Position numbers and translations under genes: made by a program | Source of the DNA: Candidatus Polarisedimenticolaceae bacterium | GTDB taxonomy: Bacteria > Pseudomonadota > Gammaproteobacteria > Chromatiales > Chromatiaceae | Direction: 5' to 3' | DNA: 38,384 bases | Assembly: GCA_021648685.1 (NCBI GenBank) | Contig: JAKISI010000034.1 | Span: forward strand, 1-38,384 | In this document: piece by piece, positions 27,945-36,380 of the stretch | Position numbering within the stretch: the first letter of the stretch is position 1 | Layout of the letters: every line of letters begins with the position of its first letter | The notes under the pieces: model-generated | Databases searched by the model: none | Told to the model about the DNA's origin: nothing | The model's input: only the letters and a program-made list of their open reading frames with translations

Positions 27945-28774
27945 GTGGCAAAGCGCATGGAGAGGTCTGTGGCCTGCAGGTCTTTGGTCAGTGCGCCGAC
28001 AGAGATATCGTCAATGCCGGTCTGTGCGATGGCGCGAATGGTTTCCAGGTGGATGCCGCCTGAGGCCTCCAGCCTCGCCCGCCCCCGATTGAATGCAACG
28101 GCTTCGCGCAGCTGATCGAGACTGAAATTATCCAGCAGCACGCGCTGCACACCTGCGGCAAGCGCCTGAGCCAGCTCATCCATATTCTCCACCTCGACCT
28201 CGATCTCCAGATCGGGGGCATTGGCCTGGGCGGTCTCGACAGCGGCATGGATGGTGCCTGCGGCCATGATGTGGTTCTCTTTGATGAGGATGGCGTCGTA
28301 GAGGCCGATGCGGTGGTTGTGACAGCCGCCGCAGGTGACTGCATATTTTTGCTGAAGTCGCATGCCGGGCAGAGTCTTGCGGGTGTCCAGGATGCGCACC
28401 CCGGTTCCGGCTACTGCATCGGCGTAACGCCTGGCCTCTGTTGCGGTGCCAGAGAGGGTCTGCAGATAGTTCAGTGCGGTGCGCTCGCCGGTGAGTATGG
28501 CGCGGGTATTGCCGGTGAGGGTGCAGAGCAGCTGGTCGGGTTGCAGCATGTCGCCATCTGCGGCCTGCCATTCGACCGCTATGCGGCTCTCCAGTTGGCG
28601 GAATACCTCGTCAAACCAGGCCGAACCGGCGAGTACCGCCTGCTCCCGGCATATCACCTGAGCAGTTGTAGTGGCATCGGAAGGGATTAGCGCAGCAGTC
28701 TGATCACCGGAGCCAATGTCTTCTGCCAGAGCTGTGGCGATCTGTGTCTGGATGATGGAGGCAGGTGGCAGCAT
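27941..28774 (-). CDS. nadC: Quinolinate phosphoribosyltransferase NadC
   Basis: The 277-aa enzyme converts quinolinate and PRPP to nicotinate mononucleotide in de novo NAD synthesis. Motifs: [66 protein letters not shown] and the C-terminal [23 protein letters not shown]. The start MLPPASIIQ was chosen from family length; the longer frame to 28861 adds an unlikely Lys/Phe-rich leader. Confidence 0.94.
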   Translation of the reverse strand: MLPPASIIQTQIATALAEDIGSGDQTAALIPSDATTTAQVICREQAVLAGSAWFDEVFRQLESRIAVEWQAADGDMLQPDQLLCTLTGNTRAILTGERTALNYLQTLSGTATEARRYADAVAGTGVRILDTRKTLPGMRLQQKYAVTCGGCHNHRIGLYDAILIKENHIMAAGTIHAAVETAQANAPDLEIEVEVENMDELAQALAAGVQRVLLDNFSLDQLREAVAFNRGRARLEASGGIHLETIRAIAQTGIDDISVGALTKDLQATDLSMRFAT

Positions 28775-28971
28775 AGTGATTTTTTCAAGTGTGGGAAAAT
28801 GCCTATTTTTACATAAAAAACGGCACTTTGTGGCTCCATTTTTAAAAACAAGATTTAGCATGGCTTGACTAAGTGAGCTGAATGGCCACCTGAATTCCAG
28901 CTTGGATTGAGCCTGTTTGTTTATGATTTTTTACCTTGCCCGAGAGGGTGAATTTTGCTGAAGTGGCCGTT

Positions 28972-29706
28972 GTGAAGAAGCTGTTATTACATCTTGGTTC
29001 ATCATTAGTTGGCAGCATCAAGGATCTGACGCCGATTATCATGGTGATCGCCTTTTTTCAGCTGGCGGTTCTGCGCCAGCCGATACCCAATCTGGCTGAT
29101 CTATTGGTTGGGACAATGCTGGTGGTGCTGGGTCTGACCCTGTTTGTATACGGGCTGAAAACCGGGCTGTTCCCCATTGGTGAGACCATGGCGCATGGTT
29201 TTGCTCGCAAGGGGAGTGTCCCCTGGCTGCTGCTCTTTGCATTTGCATTGGGGTTTGGTACAACGGTTGCCGAACCGGCATTGATTGCGGTTGTGGATGA
29301 GGCGGCCAGGGTCGCCGCAGCTGGCAGCATGATTGAAAACACGCCGACGGCAATGACCGATTATGCCGATGGCCTGCGGCTGACGGTGGCGCTTTCGGTG
29401 GGGCTGGCGATTATGGTTGGTGTGATGCGCATCATCAAAGGGTGGCCGGTGCACTATCTTATTATGGGCGGTTATGCCGGGGTGGTTATTATGACCGGCT
29501 TTGCTCCGCCTGAAATCATTGGTATCGCTTATGATTCGGGTGGTGTGACCACCTCGACCATCACTGTGCCACTGGTCACTGCACTGGGTGTTGGGCTATC
29601 CAGCAGCATCCATGGGCGTAATCCGCTGACCGATGGCTTTGGGCTGATCGCCTTTGCTTCGCTCACCCCGATGATCTTTGTGATGGGCTACGGGATGCTG
29701 CTGTGA
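28972..29706 (+). CDS. DUF1538 membrane protein, first copy
   Basis: The ~244-aa integral membrane protein has about seven helices. DUF1538 signatures are clear: [45 protein letters not shown] and the highly conserved [18 protein letters not shown] with [23 protein letters not shown]1538 proteins are putative transporters without a proven substrate. I chose GTG 28972 (MKKLLLHLG-like start); TTG 28936 is an alternative. The stop overlaps the GTG of the next gene. Two copies in tandem suggest a heterodimer. Confidence 0.82.
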   Translation: MKKLLLHLGSSLVGSIKDLTPIIMVIAFFQLAVLRQPIPNLADLLVGTMLVVLGLTLFVYGLKTGLFPIGETMAHGFARKGSVPWLLLFAFALGFGTTVAEPALIAVVDEAARVAAAGSMIENTPTAMTDYADGLRLTVALSVGLAIMVGVMRIIKGWPVHYLIMGGYAGVVIMTGFAPPEIIGIAYDSGGVTTSTITVPLVTALGVGLSSSIHGRNPLTDGFGLIAFASLTPMIFVMGYGMLL

Positions 29707-30503
29707 TTGCCGGGCTACTTCATTTCTTTGATATGCTGATTGCTACCATTCGGGATGTGCTGCCGATTGTGGTCATTATTTTTGGCTTTCAGCTGTTTGT
29801 ATTACGCCGCCGCATTCCCAATCTGCCACAGCTGCTGGTTGGCTTTCTCTTTGTGATCGTGGGTCTGGCACTGTTTCTGCAAGGGCTGGAGCAGGCGCTG
29901 TTTCCCATCGGCAAACTGATGGCAGAGCAGCTCACCAACCCTGTTTTTCTGGGTATTGATACAGCAGCAGGCAGCCAGACTCCAGAGTGGCACTACTACA
30001 TCTGGGTCTATCTCTTTGCTGCGGCCATCGGCTTTGCCACCACCATTGCAGAGCCGTCGCTTATTGCGGTCGCCATCATGGCCAACCAGGTCTCTGGCGG
30101 TACTGTGGGCATCCGTGGGCTGCGGGTGGCGGTGGCCATTGGGGTCTCTGTCGGCATTGCGCTGGGTACCTACCGTATCGTAAGTGGCACACCGCTGCAC
30201 TATTACATTATCGCAGGCTATGTGGTGGTGATATTGCAGACAATGGTCACTCCAAAATCCATTGTTGCACTGGCCTACGATTCGGGTGGCGTCACCACCT
30301 CTACCGTTACCGTGCCGCTGGTTGCCGCACTGGGGTTGGGGCTGGCATCCAATGTGCCCGGTCGAAATCCATTGCTGGATGGCTTTGGCCTGATCGCCTT
30401 TGCCAGCCTGTTTCCCATTATGAGCGTCATGGCCTATGCGCAGTTGAGTGAGTGGTATGGCAGACGCATCAGCAGACAATTATCGGATTCCCGGGAGGAG
30501 TAG
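29703..30503 (+). CDS. DUF1538 membrane protein, second copy
   Basis: The 266-aa paralogue of the preceding gene starts with GTG overlapping its stop (GTGA). The same family blocks are present: [63 protein letters not shown] and [20 protein letters not shown] 20-residue insertion ([16 protein letters not shown]) lies in the first third. It has a short basic cytoplasmic tail. Probably it pairs with the first copy in the membrane, with the downstream PII-like and CBS proteins as cytoplasmic regulators (inference from coupling). Confidence 0.82.
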   Translation: MIAGLLHFFDMLIATIRDVLPIVVIIFGFQLFVLRRRIPNLPQLLVGFLFVIVGLALFLQGLEQALFPIGKLMAEQLTNPVFLGIDTAAGSQTPEWHYYIWVYLFAAAIGFATTIAEPSLIAVAIMANQVSGGTVGIRGLRVAVAIGVSVGIALGTYRIVSGTPLHYYIIAGYVVVILQTMVTPKSIVALAYDSGGVTTSTVTVPLVAALGLGLASNVPGRNPLLDGFGLIAFASLFPIMSVMAYAQLSEWYGRRISRQLSDSREE

Positions 30504-30505
30504 TC

Positions 30506-30856
30506 ATGCATTTCAAACTTATCGTTGCCTTTGTTGAAGATACTGAAACCACCAGGGTGTTGGATGCGGCTCGTGAAGCGGGGGCGACCGGGTCAACGGT
30601 GATCAATCAGGCGCGTGGTGAGGGCATCCAGAAATCCAAATCTTTTTTTGGCCTGAACCTGGAGAGCCAGTGTGATGTAGTGCTGCTGCTGGTGGAGGAG
30701 CACCACTGTCGTTGCATACTGGAGACCATTGCCAGGGTGGGTCAGTTTGATGAGAAGCCAGGAACCGGCATCGCCTTCCAGATAGATGTAGAGGATGCCA
30801 TCGGTGTGAGCCACCAGATACGGGTGCTTTCTCAGAAGGTAGAGGATGAGCTATGA
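30506..30856 (+). CDS. PII-like signalling protein
   Basis: The 116-aa protein has the PII fold pattern: KLIVAFVEDTETTRVLDAAREAGATGSTV, a shortened T-loop region (GEGIQKSKSFFGLNLESQCD) and VVLLLVEEHHCRCILETIARVG. The T-loop lacks the Tyr that GlnB/GlnK use for uridylylation, so it is a PII-like protein and not GlnB. GGGAGGAG precedes the ATG, and the stop shares ATGA with the CBS gene. PII-like proteins often gate a neighbouring transporter in response to a nucleotide; here the DUF1538 pair is the obvious target. Confidence 0.8.
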   Translation: MHFKLIVAFVEDTETTRVLDAAREAGATGSTVINQARGEGIQKSKSFFGLNLESQCDVVLLLVEEHHCRCILETIARVGQFDEKPGTGIAFQIDVEDAIGVSHQIRVLSQKVEDEL

Positions 30857-31254
30857 GCAAAAAGCCTGTGGTGCGCGTGCGGGATGTGATGAAGACCAAT
30901 TTCAGAATGGTCGATGGTATGAGTACAGTGGCGGAGGCGCTGAACACCATGCTGGAGGTAGAGAGCCTGGCGCTGGTGGTGCAGAAGCGAAGCGTTGATG
31001 ATGAGTTTGGTATGGTGATGCTCTCGGATATTGCACGTCAGGTGCTGGCGGAAGATAAGGCGCCAGAGCGGGTCAACATCTATGAGATCATGTCCAAGCC
31101 GGTGATCGAGGTAAAGCCAGAGATGGATATTCGCTACTGTGCGCGGCTTTTTGGCCGGTTTAGAATCAGCCGGGCGCTGGTAACAGAGAAGGGCGAGGCT
31201 ATCGGCGTGGTCAGCTATACCGATATGGTGATCAAAGGGATGATCAACCGATAG
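30853..31254 (+). CDS. CBS-domain pair protein
   Basis: The 133-aa protein is two CBS motifs in tandem (VRDVMKTNFRMVDGMSTVAE and YEIMSKPVIEVKPEMDIRYC), which together form one Bateman module that usually binds adenine nucleotides. It has no catalytic domain, so it is probably a stand-alone nucleotide sensor. It is translationally coupled to the PII-like gene. Two nucleotide-sensing proteins behind one transporter pair is unusual. Confidence 0.85.
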   Translation: MSKKPVVRVRDVMKTNFRMVDGMSTVAEALNTMLEVESLALVVQKRSVDDEFGMVMLSDIARQVLAEDKAPERVNIYEIMSKPVIEVKPEMDIRYCARLFGRFRISRALVTEKGEAIGVVSYTDMVIKGMINR

Positions 31255-31258
31255 GTTT

Positions 31259-31816
31259 ATGGAGATAACGCCTCAAGGTCTTGTGGATGGGGCGCGTCAG
31301 TGTCCCTCGCCCAATTGTGACGAGCGTCCATCGGGTGCAGAAATCAACCTGCTGGTGATTCACAATATCAGCCTGCCAGCCGGTCAATTTGGCGGCCCCT
31401 TTATTGATGATCTGTTTCTGAACCGGCTCGATCCAGATGCCGACCCCTGTTTTCAAAATATCTGTGAACTGCGGGTTGCAGCGCACCTGCTGATTCGACG
31501 TGATGGTGAATTGGTGCAGTATGTGCCGCTATCCCAACGGGCCTGGCATGCAGGGCAGTCAGAGTTTCAGGGATGCAGCAACTGCAATGACTTCTCGATT
31601 GGCATTGAGCTGGAGGGGACGGATGATCTGCCCTATACGGATATTCAGTACCAGACGTTGGCAGAGGTGACTGATGCCATTATGCGGGCCTTCCCTGCAA
31701 TCACGGCAGAGCGGATCATGGGGCATAGCGATATTGCCCCTGGGCGCAAAACAGATCCTGGCTCGGCCTTTGATTGGGGCTGTTTCAAAGGGTTGTTATC
31801 GTGCGATTCACCATAA
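31259..31816 (+). CDS. ampD: 1,6-anhydro-MurNAc-L-alanine amidase AmpD
   Basis: The 185-aa zinc amidase of peptidoglycan recycling has metal ligands His35 (VIHNISLP), His156 and Asp166 (MGHSDIAPGRKTDPG). Family features NRLDPDADPCF, HLLIRRDGELVQYVPLSQRAWHAG and NDFSIGIELEG are all present. It is cytoplasmic with no signal. It starts 4 bp after the CBS gene, so it is probably read from the same transcript, though a functional link is not obvious. Confidence 0.93.
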   Translation: MEITPQGLVDGARQCPSPNCDERPSGAEINLLVIHNISLPAGQFGGPFIDDLFLNRLDPDADPCFQNICELRVAAHLLIRRDGELVQYVPLSQRAWHAGQSEFQGCSNCNDFSIGIELEGTDDLPYTDIQYQTLAEVTDAIMRAFPAITAERIMGHSDIAPGRKTDPGSAFDWGCFKGLLSCDSP

Positions 31817-31821
31817 TTGAT

Positions 31822-33075
31822 TCAGACGCGCAGCAGAGCTTCGGCATCTGCCAGCTGTTTTGATGCGGTTTCCAGGATCTTCAAACTCTTCCTTGGAGTG
31901 ATCTCACCCAGTGAGAGTTTATGGAAGGCCGGTACCTGATCAAATGCCGGCAGCTGATCCATTCCGGGTGTACCGATGAAGCTATGCAACTGGGCGATAA
32001 TGACCAGGTCAGCATAGTCTGGCGCTTCAGCTGGATCGCGCTGCCAGTTCTCGGCCTCTTCTGTTACCAGAACCAGGTCATCAACAAATCCCCAACTGCG
32101 CAGAACCATGCCGCCGACGGCTCCACGCATATCATCTATTACATGCTCCAAGTGATCCTTGTTGTTCGTTATATCAGGGAATTTCTCTGCATAAGTAAGA
32201 ATGACCACTGTACCAATATCATGCAGCAATCCGGCAAGCATGGCATGCTCCGGATTGAACTGCTTTGTCAGTTTGGCCAACACATAACAGATCGCGGCGA
32301 CCTCCCTGCTATGGCGCCACAGCGACTGCATGTGCGTTTGGATGATGCTGGATTTGGTATGGAACAGCTCTCGCAGTGCAAAACTGAGCACCAGTTGATG
32401 CGTTGTATGAACGCCAAGCCGCACCACAGCGTTCGAACAGTTTTCTACTGGATTACGGCTTGTATAGAGTGCACTGTTGGCCACTCGAATGATCTTTGCC
32501 GTCATGGCCATATCGGTCTGTATGATTCTGGCGATACGTTTGGCATCGGTTACCTTGTCACCAAGCGCCTGGCCAATGCGCACTGCCACATCCGGCAGGC
32601 TGGGTAGAGAGAGTTGTTCGTTGGCCAGATCCTCTTTCAGGCACTGCTTCATTATGGATACGGTATCATTGATATCAGAGTCAAGAAAGGTCTCATTGAA
32701 CTCCATCTGCTCAACATCAGGTTGCTGGGATAGCCCAATCAGCAACTGATTATCAATCTGTATGAACTGGATGGGTGTTGCGGCAACCACGTCGTAAAGC
32801 CGGGGCAGGAGTTGTGCAATGGGTTTTCTGGCACGCTCCTGTCCACAAGAGATGGTGTTGGTGTTTCCATCCTTGGCTTGAAGCTCAATCTCTCCGGCAA
32901 GCAGAAAAAAACTGATCTGCTCATCTGATCCCCGTTTGATCACTGTTTTGCCACGTGGGGCCTGCTCTATGATCAGCGACTTTGCCAATAGCGAAAGCTG
33001 ATCGACAGACAGGCCTTTCAGAATATGGTAACGCTGTAGGGCTTCTACTGATGGATGGTTGCTCGTTGACTCCAT
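31822..33075 (-). CDS. cNMP-binding-like plus HDOD signalling protein
   Basis: The 417-aa cytoplasmic protein has an N-terminal cyclic-nucleotide-binding-like beta-roll (about 15-115: HILKGLSVDQLSLLAKSL, GKTVIKRGSDEQISFFLLAGEIEL). It is followed by an HDOD domain (about 155-345: LPSLPDVAVRIGQALGD, IIQTDMAMTAKIIRVANSALY, AGLLHDIGTVVIL). HDOD proteins are non-catalytic relatives of HD phosphodiesterases and often work in c-di-GMP or motility signalling. The PRGKTVIKRG-type pocket lacks the complete cAMP-contact motif, so the ligand is uncertain. CAGGAG precedes the ATG. Convergent with ampD. Confidence 0.85.
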   Translation of the reverse strand: MESTSNHPSVEALQRYHILKGLSVDQLSLLAKSLIIEQAPRGKTVIKRGSDEQISFFLLAGEIELQAKDGNTNTISCGQERARKPIAQLLPRLYDVVAATPIQFIQIDNQLLIGLSQQPDVEQMEFNETFLDSDINDTVSIMKQCLKEDLANEQLSLPSLPDVAVRIGQALGDKVTDAKRIARIIQTDMAMTAKIIRVANSALYTSRNPVENCSNAVVRLGVHTTHQLVLSFALRELFHTKSSIIQTHMQSLWRHSREVAAICYVLAKLTKQFNPEHAMLAGLLHDIGTVVILTYAEKFPDITNNKDHLEHVIDDMRGAVGGMVLRSWGFVDDLVLVTEEAENWQRDPAEAPDYADLVIIAQLHSFIGTPGMDQLPAFDQVPAFHKLSLGEITPRKSLKILETASKQLADAEALLRV

Positions 33076-33103
33076 ATCAACTGCTCCTGATTAGGTGGTG
33101 AAG

Positions 33104-33133
33104 GTATTGGCAGAATAAGTGCTGTATTGGCAT
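33104..33133. promoter_or_regulatory. Direct repeat upstream of the HDOD gene (possible operator)
   Basis: GTATTGGCA occurs at 33104-33112 and again at 33124-33132, exactly 20 bp (about two helical turns) apart, 29-58 bp before the HDOD start. This is compatible with a regulator site. No known consensus was recognised. Confidence 0.3.
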
Positions 33134-33150
33134 AAAATCAAGGATACCAT

Positions 33151-33454
33151 CTACAGCGGCGCAGCCAATTTACTATTTAATTTATTTTTGGTTCTATTTG
33201 TCACCTGGAATCTTGCGCTGACGAACCTTCACGCCGGCCTCTCGCATCAGCTTTCTTGCTTTGTTGCGGCTAACGGGAAAACCTAATGCATTCAATGCCT
33301 TCTTCATACGCCGACTGCCATAGCTGTACTTTGAGCTTTCAGCAAGATCCTTTGTCCATTCAACCATCTCCTGGTGCTCTGTATCGATTGACTTATTGGC
33401 CTGACCTGCTTGATATTTGTAATAGCCGCTACGGCCCACACCAAAAACCTGACA
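33151..33454 (-). pseudogene. IS3-family transposase (OrfB) remnant
   Basis: The minus-strand frame reads CQVFGVGRSGYYKY, then SYGSRRMKKALNALGFPVSR and KARKLMREAGVKVRQR. This is the N-terminal HTH_21 region of IS3-type OrfB. A stop codon sits just upstream (33455-33457). After RQRK the reading slips by one base: the neighbouring frame continues RFQVTNRTKNKLNSKLAAPL and stops at 33151. No DDE catalytic domain and no paired IS ends are visible. The remnant marks the left boundary of the cassette region. Confidence 0.75.
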
Positions 33455-33521
33455 CTACAGGCAAATTGGATAGGTATTCTTATGCTGGGTGATAAACGAA
33501 TATTTCACTTCGTTTCTGCTG

Positions 33522-33599
33522 CAAAGAATACCGTCGCTTTTTGCTAAAAAAGCAGCAAAAACGTGCCGCTTTGAATTGCCGGTAAGCAAGACGTTATGT
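33522..33599 (+). other. attC site 1 (right half well conserved, left half degenerate)
   Basis: The right half (33555-33599) ends GCAAGAC-GTTATGT, with the R' core GTTATGT at 33593-33599. Its last 45 bases match attC site 3 at about 40 positions. The left half pairs only in the central stem (CGTCGCTTTTTGCT against AGCAGCAAAAACG), and a clear R'' core is missing. The left part was probably rearranged when the IS3 remnant arrived. Confidence 0.7.
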
Positions 33600-33612
33600 A
33601 AAAAAGAAATCC

Positions 33613-33640
33613 TTGCGATAAGTATCAATAGTGCTACTAT
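33613..33640 (+). promoter_or_regulatory. Candidate promoter of the hicAB cassette
   Basis: TTGCGA at 33613-33618, 16 bp, TACTAT at 33635-33640, each matching 4 of 6 consensus bases. It lies just before hicA, whose ATG is 7 bp further on. A cassette-borne promoter is usual for toxin-antitoxin cassettes. Confidence 0.4.
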
Positions 33641-33646
33641 TTATTT

Positions 33647-33901
33647 ATGAGTGGCACAGCAAAGATTCTTAAAGAAATGAAAGCGAATCCCAAAGGGGTT
33701 CGGTTTGCAGATCTGCAAAAGGTCTGTGAGCATTATTTTGGTAAACCCCGCCAAAGCGGCAGCAGTCATTGCATCTATAAAACTCCTTGGCCCGGTGACC
33801 CCCGTGTAAATATTCAAAATTACAAAGGCAAAGCTAAGCCATATCAGGTTAAGCAAATATTGCTAGCCATTGAAAAAATAGAGGTAAATTATGGCACTTG
33901 A
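33647..33901 (+). CDS. hicA: HicA-type mRNA interferase toxin
   Basis: The 84-aa protein has the dsRBD-like HicA/YcfA fold: GVRFADLQKVCEHYFGKPRQ, then SGSSHCIYKTPWPGDPRVNI with catalytic His41, then YQVKQILLAIEKIE. HicA cleaves mRNA until neutralised by HicB. It is the first gene of a cassette bounded by attC 1 and attC 2, and overlaps hicB by 11 bp. No ribosome site is evident, and the transcript may be nearly leaderless. Confidence 0.85.
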   Translation: MSGTAKILKEMKANPKGVRFADLQKVCEHYFGKPRQSGSSHCIYKTPWPGDPRVNIQNYKGKAKPYQVKQILLAIEKIEVNYGT

Positions 33902-34220
33902 AATGGATAAATATACTTATCGAGTAACTTGGTCTGAGGAAGATGAAGAATTTGTTGGGTTATGTGCAGAAATGCCAAGCCTTAGTTGGCTTGCAACAAC
34001 TGCAGAAAAAGCATTGAAAGGCATTCGCTCTGTGGTTAAAGAGTGTGTGGGTGATATGCTTCAAAATAATGAGGATGTACCTGCGCCAATATCTACACGA
34101 AAATATAGCGGAAAATTTATGGTTAGAGTACCGCCTGAAGTTCATCGTCACCTTGTTGTTGAGGCCGCAGAATCAGGTGTAAGTTTGAACCGTATTGCAA
34201 GTGCAAAACTTGCGCACTAA
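33891..34220 (+). CDS. hicB: HicB-type antitoxin
   Basis: The 109-aa partner of HicA has an N-terminal HicB domain (YTYRVTWSEEDEEFVGLCAE, MPSLSWLATTAEKALKGI). A C-terminal ribbon-helix-helix follows (KFMVRVPPEVHRHLVVEAAE, SGVSLNRIASAKL), which binds the operator and would autoregulate the pair. Its stop lies 4 bp before the attC 2 core. Toxin-antitoxin cassettes are thought to stabilise large chromosomal integron arrays. Confidence 0.87.
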   Translation: MALEMDKYTYRVTWSEEDEEFVGLCAEMPSLSWLATTAEKALKGIRSVVKECVGDMLQNNEDVPAPISTRKYSGKFMVRVPPEVHRHLVVEAAESGVSLNRIASAKLAH

Positions 34221-34223
34221 AAC

Positions 34224-34293
34224 ACATAACAAAACAAATTCACTCGGACAGCAAAAAGCGCCGCTACGCTCTGCTTTTTGCTGCCGGTGATTT
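34224..34293 (+). other. attC site 2, right end interrupted by the group II intron
   Basis: R'' core ACATAAC at 34224-34230, then ACAAATTCACTCGGAC pairing with GCCGGTGATTTGT (34283-34295). The central stem is CAGCAAAAAGC (34249-34259) against GCTTTTTGCTG (34273-34283). Where the R' core GTTRRRY should follow, the group II intron begins. A GTTGGGC at 36391-36397, just beyond the intron, could be the displaced R' core. Confidence 0.75.
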
Positions 34294-35002
34294 GTGACGT
34301 GTACGAGGTTATAAGACCTCTCTACTTACAAGGTGAAAGTCCTTGTTCCACTAGATGCTCTTTCAGGTGGATAGGCTGGGAGCGGGTCATTGCAGTAATG
34401 TAGTGGCTGAACTTGCTCTGACAACGTGCCGAGGAGGCTCAACAGAAGTAATGACTAAGGTGAGGACTGAGGCACCGGCAAATAGCGAAAGCTGTCGGCA
34501 ACAGATTTCCCCGCACCTACGGACATTATGGAGTTGTGTCGTATTCAGCCAGGGGTGCTAGCCAAACCCGCAGACCGTAACATAAAGTGAATGGTGCAGC
34601 CTCGTGAAATAGCACCGGACAGGTATAACTGAAAGAGTCCGATTGAGGGATAAACCTTCTGAAAGGAAGGCTATACGTCGACCCTCTACGTTGCAGGGGA
34701 AGGCTGAGCCAACAGGGGATAGAAAGGGCAAATGAACCTGTTGGGGACCCGGGGTAATGCCATCGGTACGTGGGGAAAGAGAGAGGAAGCTTAGACCTGA
34801 AGTCCTACTGCCTCCGTTGTACTCCGATGACGGAAAGCACTGCTCAAGTCGTATAAAAGCGGCAAGAACGGTGTTACGGGTAGAGGGATGTCGGAGCGGC
34901 CTTTAAGTGATGACGGGTAGGACAACATAACCTGCCCAGAGCGTGCGGCCGTGCTTTGACTACGCTTGAACTGTAGAGAAGGAAACTGAGTGTCGAAAGA
35001 CT

Positions 35003-36271
35003 ATGAACAGGTTAAACAATCTCCAAGCTTTACAAGACAAGCTCTCCCATGCAGCGAAACAGTCGTTGGATAGGAGATTCGGAGCGCTCTACGACAAGTT
35101 GTACCGTAGAGACGTTTTAAGAGAAGCCTGGGTAAGGGTAGAGGCGAACAAAGGAGCGCCGGGAGTAGACGAGCAGAGTTTTGAGTACATCGAAGAGGAG
35201 ATCGGGATAGAAGCCTTCCTGGACGAAATCGAACAGGAATTGCGGACTAAGACCTATCGCCCGAAACCGGTGAAGCGCTGCTGGATCGACAAACCCGGCA
35301 AACCGGAGAAACGCCCGCTTGGAATCCCCGTCATAAAAGATCGACTGATCCAGATGGCGGGAAAGCTGGTGATGGAACCCATATTCGAGACGAACTTCCT
35401 GCCGTGTTCCTACGGCTTCCGTCCCGAACGCGATGCGCCAATGGCGATTCGTGAGATCCAACGGATCATCACCTTCAAAGGACGCACCACCGTAGTCGAT
35501 GCGGATATCCGCAGCTACTTCGACCGCATCCCGCAAAAGCCACTGATGAATCTGGTCAAGCGCCGGATAAGCGATCCACGGATGATAAAGCTCATCAAGG
35601 GATGGCTGGAAGCGGGCGTCATGGATGGCGGCGTCTACATCGAACCGGATGGATTGGGAACGCCACAGGGGTCAGTGATTTCACCTTTGTTGGCTAATAT
35701 CTACCTGCATGCGTTCGACAAAATGTGGCAACAATCCAAGCTACCCGGAACCCTGATCCGTTACGCAGATGACTTTGTCATTTTGCTCCACCCGAAGACC
35801 AATACAGAGTGGATACTCTCCGAGATCCATGGGATGCTAGGCCGATTAGGCTTGGAACTCCATCCGGAGAAAACCCGAGTAACCAAAGCCAAAGACGGCT
35901 TTGACTTCCTGGGCGTCCACCTGCGGCTGTGTCGGGTACGCAAGCCAAAGGCAAAGATAAAGTATAGCTGCCGGATCTGGCCCTCAGATAGCTCGATGCA
36001 GAGAATACGCCAAAAAGTAAGAGACGTTATCGGAAGACGTTACAGCAAGGAGCTGGAAGATATGATCAAAGAACTCAACCCCAAGTTACGGGGCTGGGCG
36101 AACTATCATATTCGAGCGCGAGGAGAGCGCAAACGGATGAAGAAACTGAATGGCTTCGTGCGCGAGCGACTACGAATCTTCCTGAAACGGAAGTATAGTG
36201 ATGAGATGAGGGGGTCACGGAGACTCCACGGGAATTTACTAGCCCGACTTGGTTTATACCAGTTCGCCTGA
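35003..36271 (+). CDS. ltrA: Group II intron reverse transcriptase/maturase
   Basis: The 422-aa intron-encoded protein has RT blocks: [61 protein letters not shown], the catalytic YADD at 254-257 (RYADDFVIL) and DFLGVHL. A maturase/X domain follows ([20 protein letters not shown]). It ends there, with no DNA-binding/HNH endonuclease extension. Proteins of this type splice their own intron and copy it into new sites. The [12 protein letters not shown] block differs from the PLSPLLSNI block I recall for class C introns. The reading frame is intact, and the catalytic residues are present. Confidence 0.92.
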   Translation: MNRLNNLQALQDKLSHAAKQSLDRRFGALYDKLYRRDVLREAWVRVEANKGAPGVDEQSFEYIEEEIGIEAFLDEIEQELRTKTYRPKPVKRCWIDKPGKPEKRPLGIPVIKDRLIQMAGKLVMEPIFETNFLPCSYGFRPERDAPMAIREIQRIITFKGRTTVVDADIRSYFDRIPQKPLMNLVKRRISDPRMIKLIKGWLEAGVMDGGVYIEPDGLGTPQGSVISPLLANIYLHAFDKMWQQSKLPGTLIRYADDFVILLHPKTNTEWILSEIHGMLGRLGLELHPEKTRVTKAKDGFDFLGVHLRLCRVRKPKAKIKYSCRIWPSDSSMQRIRQKVRDVIGRRYSKELEDMIKELNPKLRGWANYHIRARGERKRMKKLNGFVRERLRIFLKRKYSDEMRGSRRLHGNLLARLGLYQFA

Positions 36272-36325
36272 TGATTATGCTTCAACGACAAAGGTTACTG
36301 ATAAGTCCATGGGGAAGGTCATCGG

Positions 36326-36359
36326 TAAGCCGTAACGGGGAGAACCCGACTTACGGTTT
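36326..36359 (+). ncRNA. Group II intron domain V
   Basis: A 34-nt hairpin: AGCCGTAA pairs with TTACGGTT, with an inner CGGG/CCCG stem, a GAGA-type loop and a two-base AC bulge. The AGC catalytic triad is present. This is the catalytic core of the ribozyme and confirms the intron call. Confidence 0.8.
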
Positions 36360-36380
36360 GACGAGGGGACTAAGGGAAAT

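Larger units (their letters stand above)
34294..36380 (+). mobile_element. Group II intron inserted in attC 2 (borders approximate)
   Basis: About 700 nt of structured RNA sequence precedes a maturase gene, and a typical domain V follows it, the standard layout of a bacterial group II intron. The 5' end is near GTGACG (34294) or GTGTACG (34299); neither is a perfect GUGYG. Early hairpins include GAGGT/ACCTC and ACAAGG/CCTTGT near 34305-34352. After domain V, a 5' arm of domain VI (GAGGGGACTAAGG with GAAA loop) is seen but no matching 3' arm. The 3' border is therefore uncertain, or the intron is truncated or rearranged there. Confidence 0.75.

Noticed and set aside
34355-34561. 68-aa frame between hicB and the reverse transcriptase
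   Set aside because: It lies in the structured 5' RNA part of the group II intron.
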